From contig NZ_CP035280.1 in the NCBI RefSeq assembly GCF_004103695.1, positions 310,001 to 374,000 on the forward strand: DNA of 64,000 nt, read 5' to 3'. Both the position numbers and the translations under genes were made by a program. Below, in pieces: positions 1 through 9,711 of the stretch. Below the pieces are notes generated by a model, which saw only the letters and a list, made by a program, of their open reading frames with translations, was not told the origin of the DNA and ran no database searches. Position 1 is the first letter of the stretch; each line of letters opens with the position of its first letter. The stretch comes from Clostridium sp. JN-9 (GTDB taxonomy: Bacteria > Bacillota > Clostridia > Clostridiales > Clostridiaceae).

Positions 1-36
1 CTGGCTAAACTGAGGAAAAAACTAGATGTCAGATAA
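1..36 (+). CDS. C-terminal tail of an upstream gene (partial)
   Basis: Frame 1 is open from the window edge to a TAA at 34-36 and encodes a basic tail ending in KLRKKLDVR. A strong terminator hairpin follows at once, which fits a real gene end. Twelve codons are too few to name the product. Confidence 0.4.
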   Translation: MAKLRKKLDVR

Positions 37-50
37 TTAGAAATAAGTTA

Positions 51-85
51 AGGATGTTGTAATGCCACATTACAGCATCCTAATT
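51..85 (+). terminator. Rho-independent terminator of the upstream gene
   Basis: A 14-bp stem, AGGATGTTGTAATG with CATTACAGCATCCT (one G-T pair), closes on a 3-nt loop. It is followed by AATTTTATAT. It separates the upstream gene from nth. Confidence 0.75.
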
Positions 86-143
86 TTATATAGAATTATA
101 TTAATGAATTGATTTGTGATAAAATAAATTTGAGGTGAGGACA

Positions 144-800
144 TTGAAAAAAGACAAAATTAACAGCATTTTAGATATTTTAAGTAAAACCTATCCTGAT
201 GCAAAATGTGCTCTTAATTTTAAATCGCCATATGAGCTTCTTATATCCACTATTCTTAGTGCTCAGTGCACTGATGTGAGAGTAAATATGATAACTTCAG
301 AGTTATATAAGGAATATAATACACCTGAGAAAATGATAAAATTATCACAGGAGCAGCTTGAAGAGAAGATTAAAAGCTGTGGATTTTATAAGAATAAAAG
401 TAAAAATATACTTGGTACCACAAAGGAAATCATAGAAAGATATAATGGTCAGGTTCCAAGTAATATGGATGATTTAATTAAGCTGCCAGGTGTGGGAAGA
501 AAAACTGCAAATGTAGTTATGTCAAATGCTTTTGGAATACCAGCCATTGCTGTAGATACCCATGTATTCAGGGTATCCAACAGGATAGGGCTTGCAAAAG
601 GAAAAACACCAGAGGAAGTAGAAAAACAATTAATGAAAAATATACCTAGGGATATGTGGAGTGATTCTCATCATTATTTAATATGGCATGGCAGGAATAT
701 ATGCAAATCAAGAAAGCCTCAATGTGATAAGTGCCCTATAGAAAAATTATGCGAGAAGAATTTTGACTTTCTTAAAGAAAAATCATTACAGGAACATTAA
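144..800 (+). CDS. nth: Endonuclease III (DNA glycosylase/AP lyase)
   Basis: Removes oxidised pyrimidines and nicks abasic sites in base excision repair. The helix-hairpin-helix LPGVGRKTANVV carries the catalytic Lys, and AVDTHVFR carries the catalytic Asp. The C-terminal cysteines fit the 4Fe-4S pattern C-x6-C-x2-C-x5-C (CKSRKPQCDKCPIEKLC). A GTG at 135 is in frame but lies inside the ribosome binding site GAGGTGAGG (132-140), so TTG 144 is the better start and gives 218 aa, normal for the family. It converges on pncC, and the two genes share a terminator. Confidence 0.95.
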   Translation: MKKDKINSILDILSKTYPDAKCALNFKSPYELLISTILSAQCTDVRVNMITSELYKEYNTPEKMIKLSQEQLEEKIKSCGFYKNKSKNILGTTKEIIERYNGQVPSNMDDLIKLPGVGRKTANVVMSNAFGIPAIAVDTHVFRVSNRIGLAKGKTPEEVEKQLMKNIPRDMWSDSHHYLIWHGRNICKSRKPQCDKCPIEKLCEKNFDFLKEKSLQEH

Positions 801-819
801 AATTAATTTTCCTGTAATG
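784..819. terminator. Bidirectional terminator between nth and pncC
   Basis: CATTACAGGAA (784-794) pairs perfectly with TTCCTGTAATG (809-819). The stem overlaps both stop codons, so it can end transcripts from both convergent genes. Confidence 0.7.
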
Positions 820-1294
820 ACAGCTGCTGTTTAAGCATATTAAGTGCAATGTTAACAGTTTCTCTCCTTATGCTTTGTCTTGTACCAGATAAATTCAGCT
901 TTTTTGAAATTAATTTTTTATTAATATACAGTCCAATATAAACTAATCCCACAGGCTTTTCTTTTGTTCCGCCGCCTGGCCCGGCAATACCTGTTGTAGA
1001 TATACCAATATCAGTACCAGCTGCCATGGCAATGCCATAAGCCATTTCTCTGGCAGTTTCATCGCTTACCGCACCATACTGCTCAAGGGTGCTGATATTT
1101 ACATTTAACCTTTTAACTTTTGCCTCATTGCTGTAAGTTACTGCACCTTCCATAAAACATGAGGAAATACCGGGATAGTTTATTAAAGCAGCTGCTAAAA
1201 GGCCTCCTGTACAGGATTCAGCAGTTGAAACAGTTAAATGCTTTTTTATTAATAATTGACCAACTTCGTTTTCTATGCTTTTTTCATTTGACAA
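803..1294 (-). CDS. pncC: Nicotinamide-nucleotide amidase (CinA C-terminal domain)
   Basis: Deamidates nicotinamide mononucleotide to nicotinate mononucleotide in pyridine nucleotide recycling. The 163-aa protein is the stand-alone CinA C-terminal domain: TAESCTGGLLAA near the N-terminus, then VTYSNEAK, and the glycine-rich TGIAGPGGGTKEKPVG. The N-terminal molybdopterin-like domain of full CinA is absent. Translation probably starts at TTG 1294, behind a clear GGAGGTG. It ends 3 bp from the convergent nth gene. Confidence 0.9.
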   Translation of the reverse strand: MSNEKSIENEVGQLLIKKHLTVSTAESCTGGLLAAALINYPGISSCFMEGAVTYSNEAKVKRLNVNISTLEQYGAVSDETAREMAYGIAMAAGTDIGISTTGIAGPGGGTKEKPVGLVYIGLYINKKLISKKLNLSGTRQSIRRETVNIALNMLKQQLSLQEN

Positions 1295-1367
1295 TTATAA
1301 CACCTCCAATTTATATTGTATATTTATTATTTCACAATTAATCTAAAAGTTAAAGAGGGAGATAAAA

Positions 1368-2414
1368 ATGGGGAATTTTAATACTATTCAATGGAAGGAC
1401 AATAAATTGATTTTAATTGACTGCACTAAACTGCCTGAAAAAGAAGAGTATATAGTATGCTGTAAATATAGTACTCTCTGCAAGGCTACAAAGGATCTGG
1501 CTGTAAGGGGAGCACCTGCAATAGGAGTTTCTGCTGCCTATGGTGTAGTCCTGGCTGCAATTGAAGCTGAAAAATGTAAAAGTCATGAGGAGTACAATAA
1601 TTTTATAAAAAAAGCTATTAAAGATTTATCTGAAACAAGGCCAACAGCTGTAAATTTATTTTGGGCATTAAATAAAATGGAAAAGAAATTTAACAGTATT
1701 AACAGTAATGATAGAGAATATATAAAGGATTCATTGCTTGAAGAAGCAAATGATATTTATAAATATGATATTAAGTGCAATGAGGATATGGGCAGATATG
1801 GGAATACAATTGTACCTGATAAAGCAAACATTCTTACTCACTGCAATGCCGGAGCACTTGCTACTGCAGGATATGGAACAGCACTGGGAGTGGTAAGGGC
1901 TGCTTATAGCTCAGGGAAACAAATACATGTGTATGCTGATGAAACAAGACCTTTGCTTCAAGGAGCAAGGCTCACCTGCTGGGAGCTGATGCAGGATAAT
2001 ATACCAGTAACTCTTTTATGTGATAATATGGCAGGTTATGCTATGCAGCTTGGAAAAATCGATTTAGTCATTACAGGAGCAGACAGAATAACTTCAAATG
2101 GAGATACCGCAAATAAAATCGGTACATATTCTGTAGCTGTTTTAGCAAAAGAAAATGGCATTCCTTTTTATATTGCTGCTCCCCTTTCAACTATAGACAT
2201 AAATTTAAAAAATGGCAGTGAAATAAAAATTGAAGAAAGAAATCAAAATGAGGTAAAAGAACTGTTTGGGGTTAGAACAGCACCTGCAAAGGCAGAAGCC
2301 TTCAACCCAGCCTTTGATATAACTCCAAATAAGTATATTACAGGTATAATCACTGAAGTGGGAATATTAAAACCACCCTTTGAAGAATCCATAGCCAGAG
2401 TGATTAGAAAATAG
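1368..2414 (+). CDS. mtnA: S-methyl-5-thioribose-1-phosphate isomerase
   Basis: Isomerises methylthioribose-1-phosphate to methylthioribulose-1-phosphate in methionine salvage. In bacteria lacking the full pathway it serves a methylthioadenosine/5-deoxyadenosine shunt. Family signatures are RGAPAIGVSAAYG, the catalytic Cys in THCNAGALATAGYGT, DETRPLLQGARLTCWEL, and the catalytic Asp in ITGADRI. The length of 348 aa is usual. ATG 1368 follows GAGGGAG. No other methionine-salvage gene is adjacent, so the pathway variant cannot be told from this window. Confidence 0.93.
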   Translation: MGNFNTIQWKDNKLILIDCTKLPEKEEYIVCCKYSTLCKATKDLAVRGAPAIGVSAAYGVVLAAIEAEKCKSHEEYNNFIKKAIKDLSETRPTAVNLFWALNKMEKKFNSINSNDREYIKDSLLEEANDIYKYDIKCNEDMGRYGNTIVPDKANILTHCNAGALATAGYGTALGVVRAAYSSGKQIHVYADETRPLLQGARLTCWELMQDNIPVTLLCDNMAGYAMQLGKIDLVITGADRITSNGDTANKIGTYSVAVLAKENGIPFYIAAPLSTIDINLKNGSEIKIEERNQNEVKELFGVRTAPAKAEAFNPAFDITPNKYITGIITEVGILKPPFEESIARVIRK

Positions 2415-2420
2415 TATAAA

Positions 2421-2463
2421 AGGCATTCTTTATGAGAATGATAAATTTTCATAAAGAATGCCT
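2421..2463. terminator. Bidirectional terminator between mtnA and the M42 peptidase
   Basis: AGGCATTCTTTATGA (2421-2435) pairs perfectly with TCATAAAGAATGCCT (2449-2463). It is flanked by A-rich and T-rich sequence and lies between two convergent genes. Confidence 0.8.
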
Positions 2464-2467
2464 GATT

Positions 2468-3505
2468 TTATTTACTCTGGCAATATTTAATTACTAAATC
2501 TAAGGTAGCCATGACACCATCTATATGAGTTCTTTCATAAGCATGAGATGCAAATACTCCAGTACCTATTAAACCAGTTTTAACATCCCATCCTGCACGA
2601 ACTACTGCAGAAGCATCAGATCCATAAAAGGGGTAAATGTCTATTTTATTTGAAATATTATTTTCTTTGCATATATTAACTAATTTATTTCTAAAATCTA
2701 AATCATATGGGCCCGAGGAATCCTTGGCACATATGCACACACTGTATTCAGATGAATTCTGAGTAAGTCCTGGTGCACCCATATCCACGGATAAAAATTC
2801 CTTAGTGTTCTCAGGAATATAGCTTGCACCATGGCCTACTTCTTCGTAATTACTGATAAATATATTTGTGGTATAAGGAAGCTTAATGTTATTTTCTTTT
2901 ATATATTTAATTGCATATAACAAAACAGCTACACTGGCTTTATCGTCCAAATGCCTGCTTTTTATAAAACCATTTTCTGTAATAGTTGTTCTGGAATCAA
3001 AACATATAAAATCTCCAACATTAATTCCTAATTTTTCTGTATCTTTAGAATTAAATACCTTTTCATCTATTATTACTTCCATATTTTCAGGTGTTCTTTT
3101 AAGTTCTCTGGCCTCATCACCGCTAATATGTACTGATGGCTTTATAGTATGGATTGTGCCGCTGTATTCCTTTTTATCCATTGTAACAATAGTACAATTT
3201 TCTCCATCTATGGAGTTCATCATAAACCCGCCAATAGGAACAAGAGACAATGCACCATTACTTTTTATACCTTTAACCATAGCTCCAAGTGTATCAACAT
3301 GGGCAGATAATGTCCTTTGATAATCCTGATTTTCCCCAGGTAAAGTAACAATGAGAGCTCCTTTATTTGTAGCTCTATATGGAATATTCATTGAGGAAAG
3401 CTCACCTTTAAGATAGTCCATAATTTTAGCAGTATATCCTGTAGGACTTGGTATAGTCAAAATCCTTTCAAGATATTCTTTTACTTTTTCCACGTCGTAA
3501 TTCAT
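2468..3505 (-). CDS. M42 family metallo-aminopeptidase
   Basis: Cytoplasmic zinc or cobalt aminopeptidase of the FrvX/YsdC (tetrahedral aminopeptidase) family that trims peptides. Metal-site and catalytic motifs are in the expected order: SAHVDTLG, SRHLDDKAS, NYEEVGHGAS with the catalytic Glu-Glu, SVDMGAPG, and the C-terminal HAYERTHIDGV. The length of 345 aa is typical. The start follows an AGGGGTG on the minus strand. The sequence does not settle the preferred residue (glutamyl, leucyl or other). Confidence 0.92.
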   Translation of the reverse strand: MNYDVEKVKEYLERILTIPSPTGYTAKIMDYLKGELSSMNIPYRATNKGALIVTLPGENQDYQRTLSAHVDTLGAMVKGIKSNGALSLVPIGGFMMNSIDGENCTIVTMDKKEYSGTIHTIKPSVHISGDEARELKRTPENMEVIIDEKVFNSKDTEKLGINVGDFICFDSRTTITENGFIKSRHLDDKASVAVLLYAIKYIKENNIKLPYTTNIFISNYEEVGHGASYIPENTKEFLSVDMGAPGLTQNSSEYSVCICAKDSSGPYDLDFRNKLVNICKENNISNKIDIYPFYGSDASAVVRAGWDVKTGLIGTGVFASHAYERTHIDGVMATLDLVIKYCQSK

Positions 3506-3667
3506 ATAAACACCCCTAATCTAAATAAAATAAATTTATTTGTAAATAAATCTTTACTTCTTAATTTTACCATAATGTTATAATTTTATAAATGATAAAA
3601 CCATGGGAAATGATATACAAACACAATTATTTTTAGTATAATAATTTAATGAGAAGAGGTGATATAT

Positions 3668-5026
3668 TTGAAAAACAAAAAGATATTAATTCCACTAATA
3701 TTAGCTGTATTGATTGTTTTTGGATCTGTGGGATTTTATATGGCACATATAAATAATAGCGTTAAATCGTGGAATAATAAAATTTATCCTGGTGTTAAAA
3801 TAGAAGGCACTGACTTATCTGGAAAGACAAAAGAACAGGCTGTCCAGTTATTAAATGAAAAATTCAGCAATGTTGTACCAAATAAGAAAATAAATATTAA
3901 AACTTCAAAAGGAACTTATACATTAACTTATAACAAACTTAGTCCAAAATACAATATTGATGAAGTAGTTAACCAGGCTTTTAATTATGGGAAGGATTTA
4001 TCTTTTTTCTCAAAATATAATACAATAAAGAAATCTCCAGTGGAAAACTTTAAATTAAAATTTACCTATGACTCAAAGCCTGTTAAAGACATTGTAAGTA
4101 CAATAGAAAAGGGTGTTAATAAAGATCCTGTAAATGCTTCAATGAAAATATCTGGATCATCATTTATAATAAATCCCGAAGCTAAAGGAATAAAGCTTCA
4201 AAATAATAAGCTTGAAAAGGATATTTTAAACAGTATAAATGGGGATTTAGGATCAGATGTAAATATTCAGGCTGCAACGGAAGAGGTACAGCCAAGGATT
4301 ACCAGTGAGAAATTAAAACCAATTGATACTGCTATTTCTACTTTTTCTACAAACTATGGCAGTATATCTCCTTCGGAAAGAGCTAATAATATAGCATTAG
4401 CTACAAGGGGAATTGATGGTACTGTATTAATGCCTGGAGATACATTTAGTTTTAATGGAGTGCTTGGAAAAAGAACAGCAGAAAAAGGCTATCAATCAGC
4501 CCATGTTATTGTAGGAACTCAGGTAGTAGATGATTATGGGGGAGGAATCTGCCAGGTATCAACTACATTATATAATGCCATATTAAGGGCAAATGTTAAA
4601 GCAACGGAAAGAACACATCATACTATTCCTTCTTCATATATAGGTTTGGGAATGGATGCTACTGTAGATTATGGGAATCTGGATTATAAATTTACTAATA
4701 CACTAGGCTATCCAATTTATATAGCAGGCAGCGCGGATGGAGCAAATGTGGGCTTTACTGTGTACTCAAATTCATCATTAAAAGGCAAAACTTATGATAT
4801 ATATAATGATGTATATGAAACAATACAGCCAAATGTAAAATATATAGATGATCCTGCAATGCCAGTTGGTCAGACAGAAACTATTCAAAAGCCTTTTACT
4901 GGATACAGGGTGAAAGTGTATAAGAAAACCATACAAAATGGCAGCGTAATTTCTACAGAGCTCATATCAAATGATTATTACAAGCCAGTAGATGCCCAAA
5001 TTAAAAGAGGAACAAAAAGTAGTTAG
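3668..5026 (+). CDS. VanW family cell-wall protein with a peptidoglycan-binding-like domain
   Basis: A membrane-anchored extracytoplasmic protein of unknown biochemical role. An N-terminal hydrophobic anchor lies at about residues 5-25. A YoaR-type putative peptidoglycan-binding region follows (about 30-220). Then comes the VanW domain (about 235-360), with NNIALATRGIDGTVLMPGD and DDYGGGICQVSTTLYNA. A C-terminal beta-rich region is probably G5-like. The upstream in-frame GTG at 3659 lies inside the AGAGGTGA ribosome site, so TTG 3668 is preferred (452 aa). VanW occurs outside vancomycin clusters too, so resistance is not implied. Confidence 0.85.
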   Translation: MKNKKILIPLILAVLIVFGSVGFYMAHINNSVKSWNNKIYPGVKIEGTDLSGKTKEQAVQLLNEKFSNVVPNKKINIKTSKGTYTLTYNKLSPKYNIDEVVNQAFNYGKDLSFFSKYNTIKKSPVENFKLKFTYDSKPVKDIVSTIEKGVNKDPVNASMKISGSSFIINPEAKGIKLQNNKLEKDILNSINGDLGSDVNIQAATEEVQPRITSEKLKPIDTAISTFSTNYGSISPSERANNIALATRGIDGTVLMPGDTFSFNGVLGKRTAEKGYQSAHVIVGTQVVDDYGGGICQVSTTLYNAILRANVKATERTHHTIPSSYIGLGMDATVDYGNLDYKFTNTLGYPIYIAGSADGANVGFTVYSNSSLKGKTYDIYNDVYETIQPNVKYIDDPAMPVGQTETIQKPFTGYRVKVYKKTIQNGSVISTELISNDYYKPVDAQIKRGTKSS

Positions 5027-5048
5027 GATTAACCTAACTGCTTTTTTT
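5019..5048 (+). terminator. Terminator after the VanW gene
   Basis: AGTTAGG (5021-5027) and CCTAACT (5033-5039) form a short stem, followed by CTTTTTTT. The stem overlaps the stop codon. Confidence 0.75.
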
Positions 5049-5157
5049 AATATATATTTATATTTTTGTATAAAAAAGGAGGAAATATTACATAAATATC
5101 TAATTATATATGTTAAGAAAAGTATATAAATGTTTTGTTTAATAAGGAGAGGTATGA

Positions 5158-6096
5158 ATGGACGATAAGGGTGTTATAAATAAAATTGTACTTAATATTG
5201 AAAAAGTAATTATAGGAAAAGAATATGAAATATATAATATATTAAAAGGAATAATTGGAAATGGGCATATACTAATAGAGGATGTCCCTGGGGTTGGGAA
5301 GACTACTCTTGTAAAAGCACTATCAAAATCTGTGAATCTCTCTTATAACAGAATTCAGTTCACACCAGATCTGCTGCCATCAGACATAACAGGTATTTCA
5401 ATTTATAACCAGAAGTCCATGGAATTTGAGTTTAAAAAAGGACCTGTATTCTGTAATATACTGTTAGCTGATGAGATAAACAGGACATCACCAAAAACCC
5501 AGTCTGCATTGCTGCAGGTAATGGAGGAAAAGCAGGTATCAGAAGGAAATAATACTTATGAAATGAAAGAACCATTTATAGTTATGGCAACACAAAATCC
5601 AGTTGAGTATGAAGGCACTTTTATACTGCCTGAAGCTCAGTTAGACAGATTTATGATTAAGGTTAAACTTGGATATCCTGATAAGATGTATGAAACAAAA
5701 ATATTAAGTACTTATATAAATGATGAGCCTTTAAAAAATTTAGAAACTGTAGCTGATGCAGAGGATATATTGATGATACAGAAAAAAGTAAGGCAGGTTT
5801 CAGCATCTAAAGAAATATTTGATTATATAGCAAATATAGCTGATGCTACAAGGAACAACAAATTTTTAATTTTAGGCGCAAGCCCAAGAGCTTCATTGGC
5901 GTTACTTAGAATATCTCAGGCTAATGCATATATTAATGGAAGAGATTATATAATTCCAGAGGATGTAAGGGAAAATGTACACATAGTGCTGGATCACAGA
6001 CTAAGATCATCTTCTCTTGCCAAGTCTAACAACTATACTACAAGTCATGTTATCGATGATATTATGAAGACTTTACCTGTACCAAGAATAAAATAG
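5158..6096 (+). CDS. MoxR family AAA+ ATPase
   Basis: A chaperone-like ATPase that usually works with DUF58/von Willebrand-type partners in assembling or activating enzyme complexes. Walker A is GVGKTTLVKAL, and Walker B is ILLADEINRTSPKTQSALLQVMEE. The sensor region is ATQNPVEYEGTFILPEAQLDRF, and the arginine-finger region is GASPRASLALLR. The 312-aa length is standard. It heads a MoxR-DUF58-transglutaminase operon, a widespread three-gene set of uncertain substrate. Confidence 0.92.
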   Translation: MDDKGVINKIVLNIEKVIIGKEYEIYNILKGIIGNGHILIEDVPGVGKTTLVKALSKSVNLSYNRIQFTPDLLPSDITGISIYNQKSMEFEFKKGPVFCNILLADEINRTSPKTQSALLQVMEEKQVSEGNNTYEMKEPFIVMATQNPVEYEGTFILPEAQLDRFMIKVKLGYPDKMYETKILSTYINDEPLKNLETVADAEDILMIQKKVRQVSASKEIFDYIANIADATRNNKFLILGASPRASLALLRISQANAYINGRDYIIPEDVRENVHIVLDHRLRSSSLAKSNNYTTSHVIDDIMKTLPVPRIK

Positions 6097-6118
6097 TATT
6101 GTTTCGGAAGGTGGTTCC

Positions 6119-7273
6119 GTGGTTAAAATAGATAAAAAATTTGCAGCTTTAATGATCTGTGCACTTGTATTTGCCTACTCCCAGGGTGGGAATCTGCCTT
6201 ATGCTGTTTTTTATGGATTTTTATTATCTTTTTTGCTTGGGGTATTATATGTGATAAAGATGAAGAACGGCATATACATGAAAACTGAAATGGATAGAAA
6301 TTTATATTTCTGCGGTGAACAAGGTGAATATAAATTAATTATAGAAAACTTAACTCTGCTTCCCATACCTTTTCTAATTATAAAAAACAGGGCATTGGCT
6401 GATTTAAATCTAAAGTATAAAGGGCAGTCAATAAACCTGAACATTGATGAGAAAAAAATAATAAAAGGAAAAGTTAATTTTAAAGTAAGGGGAATATACA
6501 ATTTTGGAGACAATGATTTAAATATATCAGATTTGTTTTCCATTTTTAAAATAAGGAAATATTATAATTCTCATGAGGAAATTAAGGTTTATCCAAAAAT
6601 AACAGATATAAAGGGCATTGAGGTCAATGGATATAATCTTATAAGAAATATTGTAAATTTCAAGGGCACCCTTGAGGATATATCAGCTGTAAAAGATATA
6701 AGAAAATACAATACGGGAGATAGCTTAAAAAGAGTTCACTGGAAGCTCAGTGCAAAATATGGACAGCTTTACGTTAAAGATTTTGATAATGTATCCGAAG
6801 AAAAGTGTACATTGCTCTTTAATATGAATGAGGATGATTATTTTGTAGAAAACGGACATATAATTGAAGAAAAAATAGTAGGGGCATGTGTTTCTGTAAT
6901 AAATAATATGCAGATAAGAGATATAACCTGTGATGTATTTATTAACAACAGTTCAGTGCAAAGGTTTTCCATAGAAAGCAGGGAAGATTTCAACACTCTT
7001 ATGGAATATTTTCTTGTTAATAAAAGTAAAGGTAAAATGGAATATATTAAATTTATATATTCCAGCCTGGAAAGCATTCACAAAGGCAGCTGGCTTGGGA
7101 TATTTACACACAAGGCAGATGAAGAATTTGCAAATTGCATTATAAATATTATGAATATGGGGTATAGGGTCACAGTAATCTATATTTTAGAAAATCCAAG
7201 GGACTTAAATTATATAAATGTTATTAAAAATTCTCAAATAGATTGTATAAATTTTAATGAGCTTATTATATAG
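6119..7273 (+). CDS. DUF58 domain membrane protein
   Basis: Partner of the preceding MoxR ATPase. Two hydrophobic segments lie at about residues 8-25 and 30-48. The DUF58 signature RKYNTGDSLKRVHWKLSAK follows at about residues 197-215. GTG 6119 is placed just after a GGAAGGTGG, 22 bp behind moxR. Homologues carry a degenerate von Willebrand A fold after the signature. The substrate is unknown. Confidence 0.87.
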   Translation: MVKIDKKFAALMICALVFAYSQGGNLPYAVFYGFLLSFLLGVLYVIKMKNGIYMKTEMDRNLYFCGEQGEYKLIIENLTLLPIPFLIIKNRALADLNLKYKGQSINLNIDEKKIIKGKVNFKVRGIYNFGDNDLNISDLFSIFKIRKYYNSHEEIKVYPKITDIKGIEVNGYNLIRNIVNFKGTLEDISAVKDIRKYNTGDSLKRVHWKLSAKYGQLYVKDFDNVSEEKCTLLFNMNEDDYFVENGHIIEEKIVGACVSVINNMQIRDITCDVFINNSSVQRFSIESREDFNTLMEYFLVNKSKGKMEYIKFIYSSLESIHKGSWLGIFTHKADEEFANCIINIMNMGYRVTVIYILENPRDLNYINVIKNSQIDCINFNELII

Positions 7274-7319
7274 AGATTTTAAATATCTACACAGGTAATC
7301 TGCACTGAAAAGAGGTGTA

Positions 7320-9575
7320 ATGGTGAGAACTATTAAGGATAATATAGTTTTTATTATACTTATATATATTAATATTATTTTTAATTTAAGTGTAATGAGC
7401 AGCTGTTTTCAAATCAGCAGATTTGGCTATGGATCAGTTACATTATTATATATATGCAGTATATTAATATGGGCTTTTTATAAGGATATATTAAAAACAA
7501 GAAAGAATAGAATATATTTTACTGCGGTAATTTTAATATTAACTGCACTTTTTATGCACTATATGATGGATATTAATAGTATTATGCAGACTTATGTTAA
7601 TAATGGCATTGCTATAGTAAATTCAATATCTGATGGAACCTCTGCGGACTATAATTTATATAAACCATATATTATTGTATTAATTCCTCTTATTTCCCTT
7701 CTAATAGTGGCATTTACTCATAAAAGATTTCAAAATTTCATTATTATAATAACCTTTACGGTGATGATAAGCTACTGGTATACAGGCTATGATGTTCAAA
7801 TTAAAAATAATTTATTTAAGTTTATAATGATTAGTTTAATAACATATGCCTCTAATAAATATAATGAAAATGAAAGAAAATTTAGGAAGACAGGAGTTAA
7901 TATAAACAGCTCATTTAATAAAGTATTTATATATATAATACTAAGCAGTATAATAATTTCCGGTATAAGCAAGGTACTTCCACAGAACTTTCTGGGTAAG
8001 TATGATGGCAGTATAATAAATAAACTACAAAACAAATTTGCAGCTAATAAAAAAGCTGAAGGTGATATAAAAAATAAATATAATATATCTTTTGCAGGAT
8101 ATGATGACAGCAGCGTGAAACTAGGAGGCCCTGTTATTATTAATGATCTCACTGCCTTCAAAATAGAATTTAACCAGGAAAATGATGAAAATAAACCAAT
8201 GTATTTCACTGGATCAATAAAAGATAAATATGATGGTTTTTCATGGGAAAAAACTAAAAATAATTATGTGGATGCGGAAAAAGGGCCAAAGTATACACAG
8301 GGTTTTATTGAACCTTTAAATGGGAAAAGGACTTTGATGATTTATCCAAATGAGCTTAGAAGCTCTACACTATTTGTGCCAAGGTATACTGAAAACGTTA
8401 CAATAAGCGAAAATGGTAAGGCATTTATAGATGAATTTGGAAGTTATATAAACAGTACAATTGTAAATAAGTCCTATAAAGTACAGTATTATGGAAGTTC
8501 AAATATGGCAGATAATCTGTTCATTAACTTACCAGATAACAATTATATAAGCCAGGAAATGTCAAGAGAATATAATGGAACAATTGATAACAGGGAAAAG
8601 GAAGTTTCTGAGCAGGCTCGTTCAAAGTACAAGGAGTTCCTTCAGCTTCCTGATAATATCAGTAACAGAACTATTGAACTGGTAAATACAATAACAAAGG
8701 ATAAGCATGGAAGCTATGATAAAGCAAGGGCAATATTTGATTATCTTTCTCTTAATTATAAATATACATTAGACGTTTCAGAGGTACCAAAGGAGCAGGA
8801 ATTTTTAGACTACTTTCTTTTTACTGAGAAAAAAGGTTATTGCACATATTTTGCCACGGCATCAACTATTATGTGCAGAATTGCAGGTATTCCCGCAAAA
8901 TATGTAGAGGGATTTCACATAACAGATAAGAAAGACAGTGATGGCCTTTATGAAGCAAGCAATAAAAATGCCCATGCATGGTGCGAAATATTGGTATCCC
9001 CATCAAAAAATATGTGGGCTGTATTAGATCCTATACCAGATTCAACAGATTTATTACTTAAAGAGGAACAGCTTAAAAAAGCAAAGGCACAAAGTGAACT
9101 GCAGAATAAACAATATCAGATTAAGAAAAATCAAAATATGCAGGATAAAAATGACATTGTTAATCAGTCAGCTGATAAATCTTTATTTAGTAAAAAGGTA
9201 ATTTATATAATATCAATATTTACAGCGCTTACTATGCTGTTGTTTATAAGAGTAATATTTATTATAATAAAAACAAGATCAATAATTAGAAATAAAAGTA
9301 TAATACCATTATATAACCAGCTTATAAAAAGATTAAAAACATCAGGTATGGTAAAAGAAGACAGTATTAGTGATATGGAGTTTGCTTCTAATATAAATGA
9401 ATTGAAATTAAGATTTAAAATGGTTTCTTTGGTTAAAACAGCCTATGAGGAGTTTTATGGAGGGAAGCAAAATATAAATGCGGATAAAAAAGATTATTTA
9501 ATATCTGTAGAGGAATATTTGAAGGAAACACAAGGTAAACTTAGATATTATATAGAAAAACTGTTTTTTTACTAA
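7320..9575 (+). CDS. Membrane transglutaminase-like protein (TgpA type)
   Basis: A 751-aa membrane protein with several N-terminal membrane spans (within about residues 8-220) and a large extracytoplasmic part holding a transglutaminase/protease core. A further span lies at about 627-648, followed by a cytoplasmic tail. The papain-like triad is visible: Cys in KKGYCTYFATAST, His in NAHAWCEILV, Asp in VLDPIPDS. Third gene of the MoxR-DUF58 operon, starting behind AAGAGGTG. Related proteins are essential or wall-associated in some bacteria. The cleaved or cross-linked target here is unknown. Confidence 0.88.
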   Translation: MVRTIKDNIVFIILIYINIIFNLSVMSSCFQISRFGYGSVTLLYICSILIWAFYKDILKTRKNRIYFTAVILILTALFMHYMMDINSIMQTYVNNGIAIVNSISDGTSADYNLYKPYIIVLIPLISLLIVAFTHKRFQNFIIIITFTVMISYWYTGYDVQIKNNLFKFIMISLITYASNKYNENERKFRKTGVNINSSFNKVFIYIILSSIIISGISKVLPQNFLGKYDGSIINKLQNKFAANKKAEGDIKNKYNISFAGYDDSSVKLGGPVIINDLTAFKIEFNQENDENKPMYFTGSIKDKYDGFSWEKTKNNYVDAEKGPKYTQGFIEPLNGKRTLMIYPNELRSSTLFVPRYTENVTISENGKAFIDEFGSYINSTIVNKSYKVQYYGSSNMADNLFINLPDNNYISQEMSREYNGTIDNREKEVSEQARSKYKEFLQLPDNISNRTIELVNTITKDKHGSYDKARAIFDYLSLNYKYTLDVSEVPKEQEFLDYFLFTEKKGYCTYFATASTIMCRIAGIPAKYVEGFHITDKKDSDGLYEASNKNAHAWCEILVSPSKNMWAVLDPIPDSTDLLLKEEQLKKAKAQSELQNKQYQIKKNQNMQDKNDIVNQSADKSLFSKKVIYIISIFTALTMLLFIRVIFIIIKTRSIIRNKSIIPLYNQLIKRLKTSGMVKEDSISDMEFASNINELKLRFKMVSLVKTAYEEFYGGKQNINADKKDYLISVEEYLKETQGKLRYYIEKLFFY

Positions 9576-9625
9576 AAGTTGCGGTTTTATTAATCATAAA
9601 AATATGATATAATATTAAAGCATGA

Positions 9626-9708
9626 GCGGGTATGGCGGAATTGGCAGACGCGCTAGTTTCAGGTATTAGTGGGAAACCATGCAGGTTCGAGTCCTGTTAC
9701 CCGCACCA
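9626..9708 (+). tRNA. tRNA-Leu (CAG)
   Basis: Acceptor stem GCGGGTA pairs with TACCCGC, followed by discriminator A and an encoded CCA (9706-9708). The anticodon stem CTAGT/ATTAG closes the loop TTCAGGT, giving anticodon CAG. A long variable arm typical of class II tRNAs precedes the T arm GCAGG-TTCGAGT-CCTGT. A TATAAT at 9608-9613 lies upstream. Confidence 0.95.
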
Positions 9709-9711
9709 AAA

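Noticed and set aside
3668-5026. VanW gene as evidence of vancomycin resistance
   Set aside because: No vanH/A/X-type genes are nearby, and VanW-domain proteins are common in susceptible clostridia.
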